Shown piece by piece: positions 48,762 to 60,025 of a stretch of DNA of 64,000 nucleotides (position 1 is its first letter; every line of letters begins with the position of its first letter). The stretch is from UTCFX2 sp963788305. Its GTDB lineage: Bacteria > Chloroflexota > Anaerolineae > Anaerolineales > UBA4823. A model generated the notes under the pieces. The model made no database searches. It was given only the letters and a program-made list of their open reading frames with translations, and was not told where the DNA came from. The stretch spans positions 1 through 64,000 of the forward strand of contig CAWBGK010000014.1 of NCBI GenBank assembly GCA_963788305.1, in the 5' to 3' direction. The position numbers were made by a program, and so were the translations under genes.

Positions 48762-50012
48762 TTAACAGCCGCTGCCTGCCCGGTCTGCGGACCAGATCAG
48801 CTCCATGCGGGGTTTGTACTCGCGGGCGTCATACCACGTCTCGATGTCAACCGTTTTTACGCCTTCGGTTGCCAGGGCGAGGTCGACGTCGCACCACATC
48901 CGCTCATGAATGAAGGCGGTCATGCGCCCGAAGATGCCATCGGAGAGCAGGCTCGCGGCGGTCAGGGCAAAATTCGCTGCGCCCAGCAGGTCCTGGCCGT
49001 CGGGTGAGCCGGTCCGGAGCAGGTAGGTCAGCGATTGAAGGAAGACTTCTTCGCCGGTGATGTGCGCCATCAGCTGAGCAGCGATCATCCCGCTGCCGAC
49101 CAGCCCACCGTATCCGCTCAGCATCTCTTCGCTCAGATGAACCCGGCGCGGCGGCGGCAGTTTTTCGTGTTCCGGGATCTGCGAAAGCTCTGCAGGGCTT
49201 TCGGCCGAGATCAGCCGGGCATATTTCTGGGCTTTTTCGGCCTGAGGCTGGGTCCCGTTGCACACCAGAGCCACAGCATAGTTTGCAGGCGTCTGGTGCT
49301 TGTCCTGTGTGATGAGATAGGCCAGCAGGTCGGGATCGTAAGGGACCTCCGGGATCAGCACCCGGTCCACTCCTGCCAGCAGCGCCATCAGCAGCGTGCT
49401 GTATCCTGATTTGGCCGCAAACGTCTCAATCACGACCAGCTGCTCGCGCGAGCCGGCCAGGGCGCGCAGCTCGTGGATGAACGCCACCCCGCGCGCCAAC
49501 CCGGTGCTGAACCCGAGCGTGTAATCCGTCCCGTGGATATTGTTGTGGATCGTCTTGGGGATTGCGATGATCGGGGCGCCCAGCTTGCTCAGATGGGCGG
49601 CAAAATGGAGCGTGTCGTCATCGCCGATCACGATCAGGGCTCGATAGCCCAGTCGCTCGATGACCTTCAGAATGTGGTCGGTCAGGTCCTGCGTTTCCTG
49701 CTTGTCATTCAACAGGTGCTGAGGCACCAGCGAGCGAGGGGTGCGGCGCGGGTCGAGCCGCGAGGAATGGAAGAATGAGCCCGGAGTTCGGTCGATCGGG
49801 CGGACGATATTCTTGGTCAGCTCGATAAAGTGGTCGCTGTAAGTTGATGGGCTGTCCGGATTGTAGTGGATCAGACCTTCCCAGCCCTTGCGCACGCCGA
49901 TCGGCTCGAAACCAAGATCGATCGCGCGATAGACCAGGCTCTTCAGGCACATGTTCAATCCCGGCACGTCCCCGCCGCCAGTGAGAATCCCGACACGTTT
50001 GCTCGTGGCCAT
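48762..50012 (-). CDS. phosphofructokinase-like protein with altered catalytic site
   Basis: Intact, 416 aa, with the PFK fold signature GVLTGGGDVPGLN-like start (ILTGGGDVPGLNMCLKSLVY). Three key sites deviate: the catalytic TIDND motif reads KTIHNNIHGTD (Asp to His and Asp to Asn), the donor motif GGDGS is IGDDDTLH, and the fructose-6-phosphate motif MGRxxG is ETFAAKSGYS. There is no frameshift, so the substitutions are real. It may be a regulatory or non-catalytic PFK-family protein; the canonical paralogue is at 13581-14798. AAGGAGC precedes the ATG. Confidence 0.8.
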   Translation of the reverse strand: MATSKRVGILTGGGDVPGLNMCLKSLVYRAIDLGFEPIGVRKGWEGLIHYNPDSPSTYSDHFIELTKNIVRPIDRTPGSFFHSSRLDPRRTPRSLVPQHLLNDKQETQDLTDHILKVIERLGYRALIVIGDDDTLHFAAHLSKLGAPIIAIPKTIHNNIHGTDYTLGFSTGLARGVAFIHELRALAGSREQLVVIETFAAKSGYSTLLMALLAGVDRVLIPEVPYDPDLLAYLITQDKHQTPANYAVALVCNGTQPQAEKAQKYARLISAESPAELSQIPEHEKLPPPRRVHLSEEMLSGYGGLVGSGMIAAQLMAHITGEEVFLQSLTYLLRTGSPDGQDLLGAANFALTAASLLSDGIFGRMTAFIHERMWCDVDLALATEGVKTVDIETWYDAREYKPRMELIWSADRAGSGC

Positions 50013-50280
50013 CTTGCGCTCCTTAATACGCTATGTTGTTATATACGCAATTCCGAAAAATAAGTTTAACATGAAACGCAGTTGTTTGGAAGGAATTCGA
50101 TATTTGAGACCTGATTTTCCAATTATCTTTTCGTTTTCTTAACAATTTGGGGAGGGGCGGTCCGGCTCGCTGTATGTTGAGTATAATTTCCTGGATTGGG
50201 CAGTACAGGCAACCGGAAAAGCCTTCAGGCATTTTCGGGTTACGGTCTATAAGCTGGTGCAAATCGAACGGAGGTTTATC

Positions 50281-50856
50281 GTGAGCGAGGTGCTGATCCG
50301 CCCGCTTGTCCCTGATCTGGGCGAGGATTTTCTAGATTTCTTCGACCATGCCGCCTTTACCGACAATCCGGATTGGGCAGGCTGTTACTGTCAGTTTTAC
50401 CTGGAAGACCCGCTGGGTAAGCCTTGGGACAATCGGACTGGCAGAGAAAACCGGCTGGCTGCGGTCGAAAGGATCGCCGCCGGTGAGATGCCCGGTTATC
50501 TTGCTTTCCTGGATGAAAAAGCGGTCGGTTTTTGCTGCGCCGCCCCTCGACGAAACCTTCCCCTGCTTGCCGGCATTCCAGAGCTTGCCGCCACGGATGC
50601 AGATCAGGTCGGCTCGGTAGTCTGTTTCATTGTGGCTCCACGGTACCGGGGGCAGGGCATCGCAGCGGCACTTTTGCAGGCTGCCTGCCAGGGTCTCTGG
50701 AAAGCCGGGATCCGCTGGGTGGAAGCTTACCCCAGGATTGGGACCTCAGAAGCTGCCGCGAATTGCCACGGTCCGCTGCAGATGTACCTGGACGCCGGGT
50801 TTAAGACGGTGAAGGAGTTCCCTGGCTTCCAGCTCGTCCGGAAAGAGATGAATTGA
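50281..50856 (+). CDS. GNAT-family N-acetyltransferase
   Basis: Intact, 191 aa from GTG 50281, chosen because CGGAGG stands 6 bases upstream (an earlier GTG at 50257 lacks one). The acetyl-CoA loop is RYRGQGIAAALLQAACQGLW with SVVCFIVAPRY before it. The N-terminus has DNPDWAGCYCQFYLEDP, a pattern seen in GNAT proteins of Clostridia and Chloroflexota annotated only as acetyltransferases. Substrate unknown. Confidence 0.8.
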   Translation: MSEVLIRPLVPDLGEDFLDFFDHAAFTDNPDWAGCYCQFYLEDPLGKPWDNRTGRENRLAAVERIAAGEMPGYLAFLDEKAVGFCCAAPRRNLPLLAGIPELAATDADQVGSVVCFIVAPRYRGQGIAAALLQAACQGLWKAGIRWVEAYPRIGTSEAAANCHGPLQMYLDAGFKTVKEFPGFQLVRKEMN

Positions 50857-50971
50857 CTGCTCGTTGACCACGTTCTCAATAGCCTGGCTTATGAAATCGG
50901 CACTACCGCTGTAAAACCATCGGTATGAGCACATACTCGCACAGGCTGTCCTTGCAGATGCGGCTGCGATT

Positions 50972-51466
50972 TCAATCGTCATAAATTGCTGCCTGGATCG
51001 CCCGGATAACGTCGTCCGGTCTGCGGGTTGAAAATGAAATCTCGCTGACCGGACCATTTTTCTTTTTCAGAGTAACCGCGACCCGCGCGTGCTCGAGAAA
51101 ATTGAATGATACCCGGTACTTGCCTCGCACCACCATGAAGTGGATCCCGGCGCCGCCGAAGCGTTTCAACGCAGGGAGCTCATCCGGCTGGCAGCTATCG
51201 ACGTTTTCCGCTGGTACCGTCCACCTGAAAACCCCGAATCTCAGCTCCAGTTCCTCCCGGGTGAAGCGGACAATCAGTATCCTGTAGTTCAGCGTGTAGA
51301 ACAGGAAGAGGGCCATGAAGAATGAAAGCACACCTGCCAGGCAGTCTGTACCGCTGGAATTCACCCGCCAGAATGTTAGAGCCAGAAAGAGCAGCGTCAG
51401 CCCCACGAAGAGTGCTTCTGTCTTTGGGGACGAAATCCGCTCCTGGTAAAGGATTTCCTGTTTCAA
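50972..51466 (-). CDS. membrane protein with PH-like domain
   Basis: 164 aa from TTG at 51466 (MKQEILYQERISSPKTEALF). Two helices (ALFVGLTLLFLALTFW, AGVLSFFMALFLFYTL), then a beta-rich domain (YRILIVRFTREELELRFGVF, then RWTVPAENVDSCQPDELPAL and YRVSFNFLEHARVAVTLKKK), reminiscent of bacterial PH (bPH) domains. No role can be assigned. No strong RBS is visible, so the start is uncertain. Confidence 0.6.
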   Translation of the reverse strand: MKQEILYQERISSPKTEALFVGLTLLFLALTFWRVNSSGTDCLAGVLSFFMALFLFYTLNYRILIVRFTREELELRFGVFRWTVPAENVDSCQPDELPALKRFGGAGIHFMVVRGKYRVSFNFLEHARVAVTLKKKNGPVSEISFSTRRPDDVIRAIQAAIYDD

Positions 51467-51511
51467 GCTTCTAGCCGCCTATCTCACACCGGTCAGCGTG
51501 GTCTGACCCGC

Positions 51512-52210
51512 TTACCAGACGCCTGGAATCAGCCGAAACCGCACGCGCCGGGCGTATTCCCGGTAGCCTTCCAGCTCGTTATGGAGGGTTTTATCCTCCA
51601 GGTCCGTGCGTTTGACCAGCACGATCGTCAGAAATATCGCCGGAAGCATCGCCCAGCTTGAATCCAGCAGGATCGGCGTCGCCAGGGAGGCCAGCAGCCC
51701 GCCGGTATACCCGGGGTGCCTCACCCAGCGGTAAGGGCCGCTCGAGACCACCTTGTGGCCGCGCTCGGTCTGGATCCGCACCACACCGGAGAAGAAGCGG
51801 TTTTCGATCAGGGCATAGCTGGAAAACGCGTAACCCGCCAGGATCAGGATCAGCGCGAGGATCTTGGCCGTCCTGCTGAAGGCTGGGGACCATCCGTAAA
51901 GCTGGTCAAATCCGGCGACGACCATGATCAGGATGCTGGCGAGGCTGAACAGCGGGGCCAGTTTTTTGTCCCATTCCTTGGCGTCTTCATGCTGCAAGGA
52001 GCGGGCGCGCTCCGCGATCAGGTCCGGGTGGCGCCGGGCTGCGAGCCTCCGGCTGACCGCAAATCCCAGGATGGAGAGGATCGCATAAGCCCAGGCTTCC
52101 CACCAGCTCCAATCGCGGGAGATCAGCAGCGGCAGGCAGGGGACGATGATGACGAAGAGCAGCAGTTGGACGATGACGCGAAAAGTGAAGATTTTTGGTT
52201 TTTGATCCAT
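51512..52210 (-). CDS. isoprenylcysteine carboxyl methyltransferase-family membrane protein
   Basis: Start at 52210 (MDQKPKIFTFRVIVQLLLFV) with GGGA upstream; a longer start at 52237 exists but is weaker. About five helices. The conserved cofactor region is GPYRWVRHPGYTGGLLASLA, followed by the end DKTLHNELEGYREYARRVRF typical of PEMT/ICMT-like methyltransferases. 232 aa. Bacterial members usually methylate unidentified lipids or quinone-type substrates; the role here is unknown. Confidence 0.8.
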   Translation of the reverse strand: MDQKPKIFTFRVIVQLLLFVIIVPCLPLLISRDWSWWEAWAYAILSILGFAVSRRLAARRHPDLIAERARSLQHEDAKEWDKKLAPLFSLASILIMVVAGFDQLYGWSPAFSRTAKILALILILAGYAFSSYALIENRFFSGVVRIQTERGHKVVSSGPYRWVRHPGYTGGLLASLATPILLDSSWAMLPAIFLTIVLVKRTDLEDKTLHNELEGYREYARRVRFRLIPGVW

Positions 52211-52436
52211 TTGAGATTCCCTTTTGTAAAATGTCAAAGGATTTCTTTAGAAAAGGGTGCTTCGTGATTTTATACCTTAAACCAAGTGCTTGAGAATATC
52301 AGCTCATCGCAGCAATCCTGCATCTAGCGAGCTTCCTGGTGAAGCAGGATGTTTCTCTAAACCATCCGATTCAAGCAGCATTCTGATGGAATCAGGGATA
52401 AAATTCCTATAAGCCCGATCATCAGGAGTAAAAATT

Positions 52437-53358
52437 ATGGAGTTCCCCCGCCAGGAGACCGTGATCTCCCGATTAATCGAATGGTCAGCGCAGCGTACCG
52501 ATATCCGCGCCGCGATCCTGACAAGCTCACGCGCCGGCTCGGTCGCCCCCGTCGATCTGCTCTCCGATTACGACGTGATCCTCGCAGTGGAGGACGTTCA
52601 CCCCTATTTCGATTCTCGGAAGTGGCTGGAGGATTTCGGCAGCGTCCTGGTGCTGTGGCGCGATCCGATCCGGTTGGAATATGGGCTGGAGCGCTTCGCC
52701 TGTATCACCCAGTACGAGAGCGGCCTCAAGATCGACTTCACGCTGATGACGAAGGGCATCCTGAGGCAGATCGTCGAACGATCGCTCTTGCCGGACGAGC
52801 TGGACGTGGGTTATATTGTCCTGCTTGACAAAGACGGGCTGACCGCCGGGCTGAAACCGCCGACTTACCTTACCCATATCCCCTCGCCGCCGACTGAAGC
52901 CGAATACCGATATCAGATCGAGACCTTTTTCCACGAGCTGACCTATGTCGCCAAGAACCTGTGCCGGGACGAGCTGATGCCCGCCAGGGCGATCTTCGAA
53001 GAGGCAAAGGTCGACCACCTGCTGACGATGCTCGAATGGCGGATCGAGACCGGTTGCGGCTGGACGTTCAAGCCCGGCGTTTACGGGCGCTTCATGAAAT
53101 CGAAGGTCGATGCGGAAACCTGGCAGCAGCTCGAGTCGACCTGTGCTGGGCCAAGGATTAGAAGAGAGCTGGAATGCGCTCTTTGCGGCGGCTAGGCTTT
53201 TCCGGCGAATTGCAATTGAGGTGGGACAGGCGCTCGGTTTTGACTACCCTGTCGAGATGGACCGGCGGATGGCGGTTTACCTGGCGGAGATGATGGCTTT
53301 GAAAGCTGCCGGGGATCGAATAGATTTCCCTTCCGTATATAGATATAAAAGATTATAA
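52437..53358 (+). CDS. aminoglycoside 6-adenylyltransferase-like nucleotidyltransferase
   Basis: AGGAG precedes the ATG at 52437. Nucleotidyltransferase core: ILTSSRAGSVAPVDLLSDYD carries the SRA and SDYD sites, and KIDFTLM the third acid. Helical C-terminal part with CRDELMPARAIFEEAKVDHL, as in ANT(6)/AadK proteins. A slip near 53150 is needed to reach GFDYPVEMDRRMAVYLAEMM and end at 53358 (~307 codons). Family members inactivate streptomycin, but distant homologues in environmental bacteria may have other substrates. Confidence 0.8.
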
Positions 53359-53456
53359 TAGTCATATATCTGGCTGAGAGGTACGTTCTTTTCCAGCGGA
53401 GGATATCTTTTGACCGCCTGTCCCAACCCGACCGACTCATCCTGGGGAGTTATGCT

Positions 53457-54781
53457 ATGAAATCTGTCCATCTTCACCTGGTCCTGGTCGCTCTGACGCT
53501 TTTCGCAGCCGCAGTCGCCTGCATGTCCACCAGCGGCGGAGAACCCGAGCCTGCCCAGACGAGTGCTGCAGTTTCCGTCGCCTCGTTCGGTCCAACCCAA
53601 ATCGCAGAGCCGACGCCAGTCGCCCCCGAACCCCCGGTAGCGACGTAACCACACAGCCGCAGTCCAATCTTCAGGCGAGCCCTCGGCGGCCCTCAGGTGC
53701 TGCCGACCGCCTCGGCGCTGGCGACGCTCCCGCCGCCCGTCCCCGGCCCTGATTGCTCGACCTGGTCGGCCTATCGAGTGAGCCAATCGTGCTCGATTTC
53801 CAGGAGAGCTACCGCCAGGAGATGAGCTGGACCGATCCGGACGACAGCCTCCAGCAGGCCGATATGGTTTACGACTACCTCCAGCAGAGCCTCCCGCTGG
53901 ATTCCTGGAGCCTGCTTTATGAAGACAACAACCCCTTCCTGGCCTCCCGCTTCGAAACCGCCCGGATCGGTCCGCAGGGCTACTCGCTCAGCGCCGAAAC
54001 CACCTGCCAGCTCGTCGATCTCGCCAGCCTGGCCGATCAAAGGCCGCGCGATTCATTCGATGACCTCTTTCAGGCTTTCACGGGAACAGCCGGCTTATCT
54101 GAAGCGGAGGTCGAGCTGGAAGGCCAGGTCGTGGACGTCTACGCTCTGGAGCCGGCAAATTTCCTGCCCGGGGCGGAGATCGTGATCACGGCTTCGGCCG
54201 CGAATGAGGATGGGGAGTTCACTTCGAGCAGCACCTCGACGCTCAGGCTGGTCGAGGAAGGTACCGTGCTGGAGAGCGGCAGGCTCTATCTGGCGCGCCA
54301 GGGCGGCTACGTCAGGCAGGTTGAGCTGGTCTACAGCCGGACAGCCGATCAAAATGATGCGCCGTTCGCCCAGCCGGGGAGCCGGATGGAGCGCAGCCTG
54401 GTCTATGCTTTCATCCCGACCCTGGAAGCAGGCGCCCCCATCGCGCCTCCAGAAGGCTGCCCGGGTTCAGGCGATGATTCGCCGTCAGCCGAACCAGCCC
54501 CATCAGAGCTGGAAACGCCTGAAGCCGGCTCGCTGCCGCGCATGGCAGACGCCTCGAACGTCCTCGACAGCGGCGATTCGCTCACCTATGAAACCGCTTC
54601 TAGCGTGACCGAGGTGGTCGAATTCTACAAGCAGCAGCTCGAAACCCAGGGCTGGGCGCTGGACGATGAAATCTCATTGGGGACGCTTGCGACGCTCGAG
54701 TTCAGCCGCGACGGGGGATCGCTCTCGCTGACTGCAATTGAATCGGGGGACGGGACGATGGTGACCATCGTGCTGGGATGA
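53457..54781 (+). CDS. lipoprotein of unknown function
   Basis: Start at 53457 (MKSVHLHLVLVALTLFAAAV, lipobox AVAC). A low-complexity Pro/Thr/Ala linker follows and is broken by a slip around 53645-53750; the body continues MLDLVGLSSEPIVLDFQ with EMSWTDPDDSLQQADMVYDY, then an acidic linker with repeated SAEPAPSELETPEAGS, and a C-terminal ~75-aa alpha/beta module (VVEFYKQQLETQGWALDDE, GTLATLEFSRDGGSLSLTAI). That last module occurs in other bacterial lipoproteins. Convergent with the lactate permease. Confidence 0.65.
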
Positions 54782-54801
54782 GAAGCTCGTTCGTGAAGCT
54801 G

Positions 54802-56351
54802 CTAGAGCAGACCTGCGAAACCCGGCTGCCAGCAGGCTGATCATTAAAATTAGCACGGCGGCGTAGCCCGCCAGCCGGCGCAGCACCTCGCCTTCGCGCC
54901 CGACCATCCCGGCGGTGCTGCAACCGACCACAACTTTGGCCGGGGCGGCGATCGAAGCCAGCGCCGCCCCGGCGGTCTGGGCGGCGAGGATGACCGCCTC
55001 TGGCTGACCAAGCAGCCGGGCGGTTTGCAGTTGGAGCGCCCCAAAAACGACGTTCGAATTGGTGTTGCTGCCGGTGATGAGCGCGCCGATCGCGCCGATC
55101 CAGGGCGCTGCCAGAGGGAAGAACCTCCCGAATCCGTCTGCCAGTCCCTGGGCAAGGGCGTAGGTCATCCCGGCGTGCTCCATCACCAGCGCCAGGCTGA
55201 TCATCGAAACGATGCTGACACTCGATGGCAGCACCCGCCGCAGCGTGCCGTCCAGGATTCGCCCGATTGCGCCGGGCTGGTAGCACCCGAACCGGCGATA
55301 AATGAGATATGCCAGGATCGAAGAATACAGCAGCAGGCTGCCAGTATGGGCTAACAAATTGATCTGGCGGCCCATCCCGGCGGGAGTGATGAAACCGAGC
55401 AGGCTGCGCGTCTCCGGAAAAGGCAGCCTGGAGGATCACCGGGCTGAGCGCCTGCTTGACCGGTGGGATCAGCTGGACGATCAGTGTGACCAGGATCAGG
55501 ATGACATAACCCGAAATTGCGATCAGAAACCTGGGGCTGCCCAGGCTGAAACCAGGTCCTGTCCCTGTTTCCAGGGGAGCTTTCTGCCGACCTCGGCTGC
55601 GCACGACCAGCGGCGTGATCAGCATGCCGACCAGCGCGCTCAGGAAGGTCGCGATGTTCCAGCCCCCCAGGCTTACGATCCAGAACTGGACTGCACCCAT
55701 CACGACCCCCCAGATCATGACGGGAATGAACATCCTCCGAACGCCTGGCATGCCCTCCATCGAATGCGCTGCCATCAACCCGATCAGCGGGCAGGTCAGG
55801 CTCAAAAACAGGGCGGCCGGGGGACCGAGGATCTCATGCGGCAGCCCGGTCGCAGCCATCAGCGCCTGGAAAGACGAGCCCATCGAGCCGAACGTCACCC
55901 CCCAGCCGTGCCCGAGCGATGGGACCACGACTGCCGCCAGCGGCGTGAGCCCGATCCCGATCAGCAGTGGGGCGGTCACCGCGACCGGCACCCCGAACCC
56001 GCCGACTCCTTGCAAGAACGAAGCGAACACCCAGCCGATGATCAGCGCCTGCAGGCCGCGGTCGGGGGTCAGGCTGGGTAAAGCCTGGCCGATCGTCTGG
56101 ATCGCCCCGGCCTCGTCGACGACGCGGAAGAGCAGGAAAGCGGCCCAGATGATCATGAGCACATCGATGGAGAAGAGCAGGGCTTTAGCATGCGCATAGG
56201 CGAGCAGCTCGGGCGTCGCCCCGAAGGCCAGCACCGCGATCGCCAGCCCGCATAAATACCCCGCCGCGCCGGCCCGCGCCGCGCTCCAGCGCAGGCCGAT
56301 CATCAGGAACAGGATCAGCAAAATCGGGAGCAGCGCCAGGACAAATGCCAT
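54802..56351 (-). CDS. lctP: L-lactate permease (LctP family)
   Basis: Membrane transporter with about 12-14 helices. LctP-type blocks are FLQGVGGFGVPVAVTAPLLI, PSLGHGWGVTFGSMGSSFQA and ITGSNTNSNVVFGALQLQTA. A frameshift near 55430 splits it. The uncorrected frame runs on over the convergent lipoprotein gene to 54674; one base change near 54820 gives the ending AAGFAGLL and stop at 54802. ~516 codons, slightly shorter than E. coli LctP. Exports or imports lactate/glycolate in relatives. Confidence 0.8.
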
Positions 56352-56368
56352 CGGGAACAGGTCCGCTT

Positions 56369-57281
56369 TCAGGGTTGGTTGGAGTTTTCGGAACGCCCGA
56401 GACTGCGGGTATAGAGCCAGACCAGCAGGGCGCCCATCGCGAGCGCCGGAAGCAGCACCAACCCGGCTTCCGGGCCGAAATTACCGCCGGTAAATAGCTC
56501 GGGGCCGCTTACCCGAGTTTGAATTCAGCTGGAAGATGGACAATCCGCTTACCGGAAAGCCGAGCACGGGTCCCTCGAAGAAATTCCAGCCGATGTGCAG
56601 CCCGATCGGCAGCCACAGCCGGCCTGTGCGGTGCCAGCCGAACGCCATGAACAGACCAGCCAGGGTGATCCCGGCCAGACCCATCCAGCTCCAGTTCGGG
56701 TTCTGGATGTGAGCGAGACCGAACACAGCCGAAGACAGCCCGAATGCCCAGACCAGGTTCAGCCCGTCTCGCAGGTTCTGGAGCAGGTAGCCTCGGAAAT
56801 AAAGCTCCTCCTGCCAGCCGACGACCACAAACACGACCAGGACCGTCCCCAATCCGAGCCATTCCGAGCCTGAAAAGCCGTCCTGCCAGACCACCTCGGT
56901 CACGGTCAGCCAGCCGGCCAGCCGCTCGAGGGCGTAGATCAGCAGCATCATTAATGCCGCGATCATGAAGCCCGCCAGCAGATCTTTGAGGGTCCGCCTG
57001 TCCAGCTGCAGCCCGAGCGAGACGAAAGCGCGCCGGTCCAACAGGCGGCGCGCAAGCGCGATCGAAAAAGTGATCGCGACCGCAGTCAGGATTTGATTTT
57101 CAGCGAACCCGAAGCTGGATGGCTTCCTTGCGAGAGCGGTCAGCGCGAGCCAGGCGATCGTCAGGGTGATCAGAACCGCGGCGAAGATCAGCAGGTGGGC
57201 CAGCAGGCGCCAGCCTGCCCGCAGCCTTTTTTCGTCAGGAGAGATCAAAGTTCGGGCGATCAGGCTGCGCTGCGGTTGCAT
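56369..57281 (-). CDS. CPBP-family intramembrane protease
   Basis: CAAX-protease/bacteriocin-processing family. Motif 1 with the catalytic glutamates is WQEELYFRGYLLQN, motif 2 FGLAHIQNP, motif 3 IGLHIGWNFFEGP. About 7-8 helices. A slip near 56500 hides the true C-terminus, which after correction reads ELFTGGNFGPEAGLVLLPAL and ends SENSNQP at 56369; the TGG-fGPE stretch is typical of the family. It lies 17 bases before lctP on the same strand. Substrate unknown. Confidence 0.8.
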
Positions 57282-57531
57282 GCCTGAAGTGTATCCTCCT
57301 TACAAATAAAGAGCAAGGGCAATCAAGATCGACCGTGAGCACGAGAGCGGAGCCGTGGCGAATGTCGGCGCGGCCTGCCAGTACGATCATTGGGCTCCAG
57401 CATCTGTGTGAACCCAGCCATTTTGGATGCTTATGGAGTTATGAACGCCCGCTGCATCGCCGCACTCTCATCATCATCAAGCCGTAACTTATGGTACACT
57501 CGAATTTTAAGAGCAATCCTTTCCACATATT

Positions 57532-59977
57532 ATGGACGCCAAGACCCTCTCGACCCTGGAATTCCTGAAGATCCGCGAGCGGCTGGCCGGCTACTGCGCC
57601 TTCGCTGCTTCGGAGGAAAAGGCGCGCCAGCTCCGCCCGACGAACGACCCCGTTGAGGCAGTCCAGCGCCAGAAAGAGACCAGCGAGGCCGTCCGCCTGC
57701 TGACCACTCACCCGGACCTGACGATCGGTGGGGCGCGCGACGTCCGTGCTTCGGTGGACCTGGCCGTGCACGGCGCGGTGCTGGCCCCAAACGAGCTGCT
57801 CGACATCAAATCCACGCTTGCCGCAGCCCGAACGCTGACCCGCACCTTCGAGCGCCTGGAAATCCAGTTTCCGGCGCTTTTTGACCTGGTCCAGCAGCTC
57901 CCCGCGCCGGCCGGCCTGATCGACTCGATCTCGCGCGTGCTCTCTGACCGCGGCGAGATCCTGGACAGCGCCTCGGAGAAGCTGGGGGACACCCGCCGCG
58001 ACCTGCGGATCGTCCATGATCGGCTGCTTACCCGGCTCCAAAAGATGGTCAGCGACCCGCGCAATGCGCCATACCTCCAGGAAGCCCTGGTCACGCAGCG
58101 GGACGGCCGCTACGTGCTCCCGCTCCGGGCGGAGTTCAAAGGCCGCATTCGCTCGATCGTCCACGACCAGTCCTCCTCAGGCGCAACCCTTTTCGTCGAG
58201 CCGCTCGCCGTCGTCGAGATGAACAACCAGTACCGCGAGCTCCAGCTCACAGAACGCGACGAAGAGCGCCGGATCCTGTTCGAGCTTTCGCTGCTGGTCG
58301 CCCAGAACGCCCAGAAGATCAACCACATCGTCGAAGTGATCGCCGCGCTCGACCTGATCCTCTCGCGAGCCCACTTTTCGGACGACCTGCGCGCCAGCGA
58401 GCCGAAGCTGCTCCCGCTCGAGCAGAAAGGTGCGAAAACCGGGACCCCTGTGCCGGTGATCCGGCTTTTCCAGGCTCGCCATCCGCTGCTCGACCCGCAG
58501 ACCGTCGTCCCAATCGACTTCGAGCTGGACCCGCAGACCTTTGCGCTGGTGATCACCGGCCCGAACACGGGTGGGAAGACGGTCGCGCTGAAGACCGTCG
58601 GGCTGCTGGCGCTGATGGCCCAGGCCGGACTGCATATCCCGGCCCAGAACGGCTCCGAGCTGAGCGTATTCAATGAAATCTATGCCGATATCGGCGACGA
58701 GCAGTCGATCGAGCAGTCGCTCTCGACCTTTTCCGGGCATATCACCAACATCATCCGGATCCTCGAGCAGGCCGATGAACGCTCGCTCGTGATCCTGGAC
58801 GAGCTTGGCGCCGGCACCGACCCCCAGGAAGGCTCGGCGCTGGCCCGCTCGATCCTCACCAGCCTGGTCGACCGGCGCATCCCGACCCTGGTGACCACCC
58901 ATCACCCGGAGCTGAAGGCGTTTGCCCATGCCACCCCGGGCGTGATCAACGCCAGCGTCGAATTTGACCTGGAGACGCTGCGCCCGACCTACCGCCTGAC
59001 GATCGGGCTGCCGGGGCGTTCGAACGCGCTGGCGATCGCCCAGCGGCTGGGGATGCCCGAGCCGATCATCGCTGCCGCCCGCCGCTGAAGTCAACCCGGA
59101 CGACCTGCGCGCCGACGACCTTCTGGACGAGATCCACCACCAGCGCGAGCTGGCCCGCCGGGCGCGCCAGGCGGCGGACGAAGCCCGCCAGGAATCCGAG
59201 GCGCTGCGCACGGAGCTGCTTTCCCGCCTGGATTTGATCGAACAGGAGCGCCGCGGCGTGCTGGAGCAGGCCCAAAACGAAGCGGAAGCCCAGATTTCCG
59301 AGCTGCGCCAGGAGCTGGACACCGCCCGGCGCGTTTTGACCCGCCTTCGCCAGCCGCTGGAGCCGCTCAAAGAGGTTGAAGAAGAAGCTCGCCGAGCTGG
59401 AAGATGCGGCTGAGGCGCCTGTCGAGGCCCAGCAGCCTGAGCTCGGCCCGCAGCTCCGCCAGCTCGAACACGAGCGCCGCCGCGCGATCCGCCCGGGGGA
59501 CAGGGTGCGCGTTCGAAGCCTCGGCGCCCAGGGTGTGGTCTCCTCGCTCGGGGAGGATGAAGCGGAAGTTCAATTGGGGATGCTGCGGATCCGCGCCCGG
59601 CTTTCCGACCTGGAGCTCCCCAGCCCCAGCGGTGCCGTCTCCACGGTTCCAGTTCCGGCCGTCCGCCGGAAAGAGCCTGTACCGCAGCCCCAACCCCGAC
59701 AAAGGTCAGACTCGCCGTGCCGGAGTCGCCTGGAATGGAGCTGGACCTGCGCGGCCAGCGCGCCGATGACGCCGAGCTCGCCCTGGAGCACTACCTGGAC
59801 GCGGCTTATTTCGCTGGCCTGCCGTTCGTGCGCATCATCCACGGAAAAGGGACCGGCCGGCTGCGCGAGGTCGTCCGCCAATCGCTCAAGGGATATCCGC
59901 ACGTCCGCTCGTTCGAGTCCGGCGGGGATAAAGAAGGCGGCGACGGCGTCACCGTGGCAAAGTTTGCAGGCAATTAA
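57532..59977 (+). CDS. mutS2: MutS2 family ATPase/endonuclease
   Basis: DNA/ribosome-acting MutS paralogue. Order: N-terminal core (MDAKTLSTLEFLKIRERLAG), MutS lever/clamp part, ATPase with Walker A TGPNTGGKTVALKTVGLL and Walker B LVILDELGAGTDPQEGSALA, coiled-coil (59.1-59.4 kb), KOW-like region and C-terminal Smr nuclease domain with LDLRGQRADDAE and HGKGTGRLREVV. Frame changes near 59086, 59375 and 59705. ~815 codons, as expected. MutS2 suppresses recombination or rescues collided ribosomes in different bacteria. Confidence 0.9.
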
Positions 59978-60025
59978 CCGCACTCATTATTCATGTCGTT
60001 TGGCTGACTGGAAGGGACGGAGGCG

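Noticed and set aside
48762..50012. Loss of PFK motifs as a sequencing artefact.
   Set aside because: The frame is intact over 416 codons, and the changed motifs require several substitutions, not a single indel.
54674..54801. Lactate permease extending to 54674 over the neighbouring lipoprotein gene.
   Set aside because: The overlap would be over 100 bases with a convergent gene, and one base correction gives a family-like ending at 54802.
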